28,714 nucleotides of DNA from Schoenoplectus triqueter (Eukaryota; Streptophyta; Magnoliopsida; Poales; Cyperaceae), in NCBI GenBank assembly GCA_964058805.1, contig CAXKVV010001185.1:1-28714 (forward strand). The letters are read 5' to 3'. The position numbers and the translations under genes are program-made. The notes under the pieces are model-generated. The model ran no database searches. It was not told where the DNA came from and saw nothing but the letters and a program-made list of their open reading frames with translations. Of the stretch, positions 21,983-28,714 are shown piece by piece. The stretch's first letter is position 1. Each line of letters opens with the position of its first letter.

Positions 21983-22409
21983 CAAAGGCGGATCTGATGT
22001 ATACAAGGATAGTTGTTGGTTTGGATTTTGAAAAATAGTATTTTTTTTATAATGCTTTCGGTAATTTGTGTCCTGAAATTTTTTTTTGACCTCCTGAATT
22101 GTCTGATTAATTTTATTGAGAAAAAATATTTAATATCGTGCATAATTAAATAATTATAAAAAGATATCAAAATATAAAGTTCCGTAGACGGAAACTTTCA
22201 TCATCAACTTGATTATCTATTACTTTAAATTTTATTTTATTATTATTTTTAATATATAAAATATTATTATTTTAATAAATTTTTTATTAGATAAGAATAT
22301 ATATTAAATTATTATTTTTTATTTAGTACCCGATTAGTTAATGGATTTGAACCCGATAAACTATTATAATCCGATAATTACCCTGATCAAAATTCTACAT
22401 CCGCCCCTG
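21983..22409. mobile_element. Small hAT-like MITE
   Basis: The left end CAAAGGCGGATCTGATGTA and the inverted right end CAGGGGCGGATGTAGAATT match in the CAGGGGCGGA hAT terminal pattern. Flanks TTTAGATG and TTTCGATA agree at 6 of 8 positions, consistent with an aged 8-bp target duplication. 427 bp, AT-rich and non-coding. Confidence 0.6.
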
Positions 22410-22417
22410 TTTCGATA

Positions 22418-23160
22418 TGACCAGAACTGTTTGGTTTGGATAGTGAAACTGAGCGTCTTTATCTAAAAAAAAAAAAAACTGAGCGTCAATCGTCAAAAAG
22501 CAAATAATTACCACTTTTGTGACTGCACACGTAAAATTCTCATTTCTCATTTCTCCTAAATATTTTTAGGCGATAATTTTGATTTCTCAGTTTCAGTTAT
22601 CTTTTAGTCAACGTCATTAATCTTTCTTTTTTAACAAGTCACGAGAGCCTCCCTGTCTCATTGTTTGAATTTCTTTTGGTTTCCATTTTGGAGCAAGTGG
22701 GCAAGAAGAAGAAAAATAATTTCTTTTCTTTTAGTTTGAAACTTGGGCGTGGTTTTGTTGTCTGTAACGACCTGCATTGTTGTACGTACCTATTTTCACG
22801 GATTTGGCAAAAGAGGTTCCTTCAAAGAAATAATTAAAGAAATGTCCAAACAGACTGACATGAAATTATATAAAATCATGCAATACTAATATGTTGTACG
22901 TACGTATTGTAACTTGTAAGTTTGCCCACAGATTTTCTTAATTATAAAGCCCATAAATCATGCAGTACTAAAATGTCTGTGTATAACAGAATATTTTTTC
23001 CACGGAGCACCGGTGTTTATTTAATAATATCAAATTAACTTGTTCTGGTAATTAATTGGTTCTTAATTACGTACGCACCTACACTTCTACGCAATCTTAC
23101 TGCCCCTATCCTTGCATATATATGCGCCTCATATATAATATTAATATAATATAGGGGAGG
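22418..23160. other. Intergenic DNA downstream of the right kinase gene
   Basis: No gene seen. Short local duplications: ACTGAGCGTC at 22448 and 22480, and ATCATGCArTACTAAwATGT near 22874 and 22957, each a near copy within about 100 bp. Confidence 0.5.
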
Positions 23161-23162
23161 GA

Positions 23163-23495
23163 TCTTGACAATGGATTATTTTAACAATCTTGTCTATGAA
23201 TTTTATATAAATAAAAAAAATTAAAATAGAAAAAAATATTGATATATTTTTCTACTTATAGATTGATAGTATTTCAAAATTTATGTAATGTTATTATCAT
23301 TGATAGTCCATTAAAGACCGTTAAATTAGAACCGTCACAAATTGTATAAAATTTTGTTGGTTTTTAATAGACTATTAAACGATAATGAAATTACATAAAA
23401 TTTAAAAAACTCTATCAAATGAATATGTTTATAAATTTTTTATATTTATTTAAAAGCTTAGTGTCAAAATTATCAAAATAACTCATTGTCAAGGA
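23163..23495. mobile_element. Foldback MITE about 220 bp beyond the kinase stop codon
   Basis: The left arm TCTTGACAATGGATTATTTT is matched by the inverted right arm TCCTTGACAATGAGTTATTT. Pairing resumes near the centre (TTTATGTAATGTTATTATCA with its inverted partner, then ATAGTCyATTAAArACC). Non-coding; the target duplication was not identified. Confidence 0.6.
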
Positions 23496-23713
23496 ATACG
23501 TAGTTGTGTATTAGCCAAGTAAAACAGTGTTTCTAGAACAAGTCAGCTAGCGGAAACTATAATTTTCTCAATTTTGTAATACTAGACATTATCCTAGAGC
23601 CTCTCCTGTTTACAAGAATTTACAATGATCAACCTCAACTTAATTCTTAACAGAAACAAGGAAAAGAGCATCTCGTAAAAGGAATCTGAATGAACTCGAT
23701 AGTAACAAATGAT

Positions 23714-26700
23714 TCACTTTCTATGCAAAAGAGCTGACAAAAACCCACTGCCAGCCAATTTCTTCTGATTTCCAATAGGACGTACCTGTGTATAACATTT
23801 GGTGAACTTTTAAAAATTGTCCAAAGAAAATAAGATGAAAAAGAACAGCCAACTTCAATTATAGTGCAAAAAAAAAAAAAACCTTGCATACAAACTAGAG
23901 AAACATATCATATGAAAAACAAAAGCACCTTTTTGCTTGCGGATACGTCCTGTATTAGGGACAGGCCGTAACCCTATCACTTGCAAATTTTAAAGACATC
24001 ATCTCTTTAACAAACTCTAGTTTTTGAAAGCTATCCACCCACAATTGCAAGAACAAATTAATGGAGTCCAAATGTGTTCTATCACTAACCACAATATATT
24101 AACAGTGGAAAGGTACCTCCTTTGCAATATTGTAAAGAATATCTAATATCTCGGAGAAGTTGGGTCTCAAAGATGGATCATACTGCCAACACTTTTCAAG
24201 CAACTCAATCAGCTTTGGGTGTGTTCCTTCTGGAATTGAGGGTCTCAAACCCTGAAATATTGAATCCATCAACCACAGCATATATTTTGCTATAATTTTC
24301 CAATTTTAACATTGGGGGGACGGGGGATGCTTGGGCAGTATTAGTACCCCTACACCATGAATAAAGGAAAAAATCACAAAACCAAACTATTGTAGCTAGC
24401 AAAACTATTGATTTTTTTTTTACCTTCTGAACGACAGCCACAGCTGCTTGAAGTGGCGTTAGATCTTCATAAGGTAACTAAAATCAAAAAAAGGAAATGG
24501 AATTAGATGATACAAAGTCAAGTTTAAAATTTACGGATGAGAATTGCATATGTTATCAGAGCATTACACTCTGTTTTGGTCTACAAAGCCGTAAGATCTT
24601 CATTTCCTCATTTTGACACACACAAGATGTAATCGGTTTTAATGTAAAATGAGCTATGCTGTGCATGTACTCCAACAAAATAAATCAATTAATGTAGAGC
24701 ATTTGATAGGAATCCTGTTAATTTTACTTTAAGCTGAAAGATGTGACTTGTCTATCCCAAAAAGAAAAAATATAATTGTGTATCTATACTTAAAAATGTA
24801 TTTAGTAATTAGTAAATGAATGTTAATTTAATACTTCATCTGATTCTACCTTTCTAGCCAGTAACTCCCACAGTACAATACCAAAGCTGAACACGTCGGC
24901 CTTGTGATCATATGGTTTGTGCTCTATTACCTGCAAATAAACAACCATCAGTACAATCACAAAAGAGGGAGAAAAGGGGGGGGGGGGGGGGTCCTTGGCA
25001 GTCTGTGCCAATTTCTGAGTGAGACAGAGAGAGGGTGCACCTCCGGAGCCATCCAACGGTAGGTCCCAGTTTCAGCAGTCATTACACCTGACTGGTGTTT
25101 GACGCGTGCAACTCCGAAATCTGCCACCTTTACAACCTGACATACAAACAAGCTATCTTACGTACACAACAAAAGTAAGTGTCGAGAAGATAATGAAATT
25201 CCCAAGCTCAAGGTAGAGGGTAGGCCTTTGGCTTTGGGGTATGCAACTTAGCCTCTAAAATTTGACTTTTGCATGCTAAACCACGGAGGTAAAAAAATAT
25301 TACAATATGAACATGAGAGATGAACATCAAGTTCAATATGATCCCTACAAGCTGAATCTAAAAACTACAAACTGTGGCACAATTAGTGACTCAAACATCT
25401 CAGTAAGAGCTAAATTTTACTGAATATACCTCAGGAAAATTAAAATTATACTATATATAGTCAACTGACATTTGTGCTTCAGACAATAATTAACAAAAGA
25501 CTTGGAGAGCTTGGAAGACATGGTATATATGATTGAATATACATGCGCCAATTATATCTGTCTCTTACTTCACATGTTTCAATTGGGAGGTAATGGATTT
25601 TTTCTCATTTGATAGATTTGAAACCCATAGTTTCATTCACTTTTGGCCCCCAGGCCACTATAAGCTTTCAATTCATTCCAATTAGATCACTCACTAAGAG
25701 TAAGCTTTGTTCCTGAAAGTGGCAAAACACTTTGCTCATGTTAGCGTACTTTTTGATGCAACGGGCAGTGATTCTAGCACAACAATGGTTTGGAAAGGAT
25801 GAACTCCGGTAAACTTCTTACTAAGGGGAACTTCAGTGACCTCCAAAGAAATTTTATCCAATGAAGGATAGATGCCAGATTACATTATGATCAAATTAAC
25901 GAGGACTATCAAAATTGAATAAGAGCATTAGTATTTTGTCGAAATATAGCACATACCTCCTTTTCATCTATAAGAAGATTTGCAGTTTTTAAATCTCTAT
26001 GTATAATGTCACATTGATGCAAGTAGTCCATTCCCTTTGACACATATATTGCTATACGCATAACAGCTGGCAGGTTGAAAATGCCTCCAAGGTTGTGAAT
26101 AAGGTCAAACAAACTCCCTCCATTCATAAACTCTGTTCATAATAAAATAAACACTCTTGAATCTGAAGGGAAACAATATTGTACCGGATTAAGATAAAAT
26201 AATAAGAGGGAGAGAACAAGACAAATCATCATTCACCTGTAACTATACATAAAACAGGAGGTTTTGTGCAAGCACCAATAAACTGCACCACATTTTTGTG
26301 TCTAACCTTTCTGCAGTGATGAAAGATTGTAATTAACTTAGTATACTTGTTAATTATTATAATTGCTATCACAATTATAATTTTATTAGTGTAGAAAAAG
26401 AGCACTATAATATAAAGCGTGTTATATGGAAATGCATATCCTGTTAGGTATGTTTCACCCATTCACACTTAAAAATTGGCACGATACACTGCTCCTTATC
26501 CCCCCCCCCCAACCCCCCAACCCAAAAAAAAAATCACCCACCACCACTTACACGTGGGCCCCCACAATTTTGCTTTTTTATGGGGTCCCTCTTGTGTCAA
26601 AGGTGGTTGGGGCAAAGGGGGGCATCATGTTGGAGGTATTCAAACATTTTCCTTTTTAGGTAACATAAACATTTCCAGAGTAAACAAATGAACCTCATGA

Positions 26701-27430
26701 TATATATCTCTTGGGTGAACTCACGCAATGCATCAGGGGACACAATCTCAGGCTTCAGTACTTTAATTGCCACCTCTTGGCTACAATATGTTCCTCGAAA
26801 ACTATGAACAGGGTAAGAACAAAAAATTTAAAGGTTAATTGCCCAAAAAAGAAAGGTTAGCTGGAAACTATCATAATTCTGAACTCACAGATCACCATAA
26901 GACCCTGATGTAAGTTTGCAATCAAATGTTAGGAGCTTTGGATCTATTTCCCAATCATCAGTTCCATCTTTTGGTATAGAGATAGAACTGCTTGGCAATT
27001 CTTCTTCTCCGACTATTTCAACTTTAGGCAATATAGGTTGAGCCACAGTCCATGCTTTACTCTGCTAAAACAGAAAAAAAAGTGTGGATCCAATTTTTCT
27101 AAGATAATTATAAATGTTTATACATACAAATAAGCACTATAATTCAAAAAATACATAACCACAATGAAAAGAAAAGTAAAAAAACACCCTCTTTCCAGGG
27201 AATGGATATTTTGAGATTAATTCCCTGTCATTTCCATGTTTATGCTAAAAATCTTCATGGATTTCATTTAGTGAAAATTATAAATGTTTATACATACAAA
27301 TAAGTACTATAATTCAATAAATATACACCCTGTCATTCCCAGTATTGCAATTTATGTGCGTTCATACATCAAACTATACCTTAGCATTGTCTATTTGCTT
27401 CTGCAAAGTGACCCTGAAGAGGTTATTTTC
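23714..27430 (-). CDS. ACT-domain STY-type (Raf-like) protein kinase, 3' half with complete kinase domain, partial
   Basis: Minus-strand exons: 27430-27380, 27061-26889, 26801-26694, 26310-26237, 26132-25957, 25136-25041, 24930-24850, 24477-24424, 24251-24117, 23785-23714; all GT..AG, joining to 339 residues and a stop. It opens with the linker [17 protein letters not shown] that follows the ACT domain in STY8/17/46. The kinase domain has the Gly loop [11 protein letters not shown] (70-78), K88 in VAIK, the alpha-C Glu near 106, HRDLKTAN (180-187), DFG (200-202) and GTYRWMAPE (218-226). It ends FLSALLHRK, like the family's GGFLSALRR tails. All catalytic residues are present, so it is probably active; relatives in Arabidopsis phosphorylate chloroplast transit peptides in the cytosol. 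The exons for the N-terminus and ACT domain are not upstream within the window; a copia element occupies that intron. Confidence 0.9.
24976..24991. repeat. Run of 16 G in a kinase intron
   Basis: Sixteen consecutive G on the plus strand, in the 110-bp intron between exons 25136-25041 and 24930-24850. On the transcript this is a C run 50-65 bases below the donor. Confidence 0.9.
26500..26530. repeat. Poly-C then poly-A tract in a kinase intron
   Basis: Eleven C, then AACCCCCCAACCC, then A9-10. It lies in the intron between exons 26801-26694 and 26310-26237. The apparent plus-strand frames over it are spurious. Confidence 0.85.
27106..27317. repeat. 42-bp direct repeat in a kinase intron
   Basis: 27106-27147 and 27276-27317 (AATTATAAATGTTTATACAT to ACTATAATTCAA) differ at one base. 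The sequences after them also share CCCTGTCATT, suggesting an old tandem duplication of about 170 bp within the intron 27062-27379. Confidence 0.85.
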
Positions 27431-27705
27431 CTAATTTTGCAAAAACATAAAAGGATATTAGCAACTCAACAAATAATATTGAAGAATAACAAGAGGATGA
27501 TAGATTCTCAATGTATACTGACAAAATAGCCAGAGGTCATTCATGCTCCTGCAAAAGTTCAAAGTATCATAGACTCTTTAAAAAAGTGCAATATCAAAAG
27601 AATTCTGTAAAGCAACTAAACTATCACATGCACCCTTGTTGGCATATTACATCCTTTAGATTGTCGAAGGCTGTTCATATTGCAGGAATTGTTCCATTTG
27701 AGATC

Positions 27706-27930
27706 TGTTAGCGACAATATACAAGATGAAGATTTGCAGAAGAGATATCACACACGATATGTAACATAACATTTGCTATAGAAGATATATAGTGTACTAT
27801 TCTGTTAGACAGTTAGTTTGTTATGCTCTTTTAGTTTTTGCCAGCACTCTATAAGAGGCTATTGTAATCTAAACAATTGTGTAATGAAATCAATCAGTTA
27901 TTCATCTCTCTTCCTCTTTTAGCTTCAACA
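27706..27930 (+). repeat. 5' LTR of the copia element
   Basis: Begins TGTT and ends AACA, a short inverted repeat typical of LTR ends, immediately before the primer-binding site. It includes a TATA-like motif at 27847-27857. Confidence 0.82.
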
Positions 27931-27942
27931 TGGTATCAGAGC
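27931..27942 (+). other. Primer-binding site (initiator tRNA-Met)
   Basis: TGGTATCAGAGC is complementary to the 3' end of plant initiator methionine tRNA, the usual primer for copia reverse transcription. Confidence 0.92.
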
Positions 27943-28006
27943 ATCTGGCAAACGCCAAGATTGCTTAAATTTTTTTTTTCCTTCCGCGTACACTCTGCCT
28001 TTGTGA

Positions 28007-28714
28007 ATGGCTGATACATCCTCTACCCTCGCTTCTTATCCGTTTTCTTACCAATTACCACTCAAATTGAACCACAGTAACTACTTATCCTGGAAGTATC
28101 TTGTTCTTCCTCATGTGCGAGGCCATGACTTGCTTGGATACCTTGATGGATCTCGCCCAGCTCCGCCTGAAACGATTTCCACCGGTGCTAATCCAGCATT
28201 CAAGATCTGGTCTCGACAGGATCAATTGCTTCTCGCCTAGTTGCTTAGCTCTATCTCCGAGTCTGTAGTCTCCCAGGTGGTTCATTGTTCCACTTCAGCT
28301 GATCTGTGGCGCGAATTGCAGCTGCGCTTCTCTTCTCAGTCTCTGGCTTGCGTCATGGACATCAAGATGCAGCTTCACTCGTTACAGAAAGGTCATTTTT
28401 CAATGCAAGATTATCTTGATCAAAAGCGGTCACTAGCTGATCGGCTTCGCTTGATTGGATCGCCTGTTTCCAATGAAGATTTGCAGCTCTTCATTCTTCA
28501 TGGATTAAATGTTGAATATGATCCTTTAATTGTTTCTCTGAATTCCAAACCTACTGCTGTACCATTTAATGAACTTGCTGGGATTTTGCTTACTCATGAG
28601 CAACGCCTTCAGAAAAATGTTGTTACTTCAACTGTCATCCCATCCTCTGTTTCAATTCCAGTCTCTCTCACTCCTTCTCCAATGCCTCAAGCTCACATTG
28701 CAGTAGACAACTTC
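28007..28714 (+). pseudogene. copia gag polyprotein, 5' part, with an in-frame stop
   Basis: ATG at 28007 begins MADTSSTLASYPFSYQLPLK, then LNHSNYLSWKYLVLPHVRGH, the N-terminal signature of plant copia gag (DUF4219/UBN2 type). After 77 codons a TAG stands at 28238-28240; the same frame then stays open to the window end and keeps the gag pattern (STSADLWRELQLRF, LHSLQKGHFSMQDYLDQKR, ILHGLNVEYDPLIVSL, ELAGILLTHEQRLQ). The single stop points to one point mutation in an otherwise open frame, so this copy could not make full-length gag unless the stop is read through. Gag forms the virus-like particle of the element. The Cys-His zinc knuckle and pol would lie beyond the window. Confidence 0.88.

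Larger units (their letters stand above)
27706..28714 (+). mobile_element. Ty1/copia LTR retrotransposon, 5' part
   Basis: A 225-bp LTR (27706 TGTTAG to TTCAACA 27930) is directly followed by TGGTATCAGAGC, the primer-binding site for initiator tRNA-Met. A TATA-like CTCTATAAGAG lies inside the LTR (27847). A leader and a gag frame follow. The element continues beyond the window, so its 3' LTR and target duplication cannot be seen. It lies upstream of the first visible exon of the right kinase gene, on the opposite strand, most likely within that gene's intron 5. Confidence 0.88.

Noticed and set aside
23880..24000. Last kinase exon placed at about 23935-23990
   Set aside because: The frame after GCAAG begins with a stop or lacks family similarity. 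The exon at 23785-23714 gives the expected short tail FLSALLHRK with the right phase.
1..28714. tRNA or rRNA genes
   Set aside because: No cloverleaf-like A-box/B-box pairs or rRNA-like stretches were recognised by eye on either strand; a covariance-model scan was not possible.

Overview
This is nuclear DNA from a flowering plant. It is very AT-rich, its genes have introns (GT..AG borders with AT-rich introns), and the recognisable products are plant families: an ACT-domain Raf-like (STY-type) kinase, a plant mobile domain (PMD) protein, a MULE transposase and a Ty1/copia gag. The species cannot be told from the window.

Left part (1-4750): the 5' half of an ACT-domain STY-type kinase gene on the minus strand. 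It has five exons (4563 to 435) behind a TATA box at about 4712-4718. The gene runs off the left edge in intron 5. Its introns hold a hAT-like non-autonomous element (2514-3310), a threefold 64-bp tandem repeat and long homopolymer tracts.

Middle (4750-11169): no gene found. It holds miniature elements: a Harbinger-like MITE filled with about 930 bp of AAT/AATCAT microsatellite, a foldback MITE at about 7021-7447, diverged tandem repeats, a probable LTR-retrotransposon remnant and two small putative MITEs.

Centre (11170-19147): a 7,978-bp Mutator-like element (MULE) with an exact 9-bp target-site duplication (GATGGGAAA) and terminal inverted repeats carrying seven near-perfect palindromes of the GCGCCACTGsCAGTGGCGC type. 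It carries two convergent genes, an arrangement like that of maize MuDR. A ten-exon PMD gene runs rightwards from the left end. A two-exon, about 1,015-aa transposase runs leftwards from the right end. The transposase reads intact, with its DDE residues, WRKY/GCM1-like finger and SWIM finger. The PMD gene appears to carry a one-base frame break at the exon 3/4 junction. A 29-bp minisatellite of about 34 copies lies in the probable leader intron of the PMD gene.

Right part (19148-28714): AT-rich intergenic DNA with a hAT-like MITE and a foldback element. After these come ten exons (27430 to 23714, minus strand) forming the 3' half of an ACT/STY kinase: linker, complete kinase domain and C-terminal tail. 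Upstream of these exons a Ty1/copia element (27706 to the window end) is inserted in antisense orientation.

The two kinase halves are exactly complementary. Exons 1-5 lie at the left and the remaining ten at the right, with matching phase, but in an order one minus-strand gene cannot have. Either they are two head-to-tail tandem paralogues each cut by the window, or this is a circularly permuted or misassembled locus.
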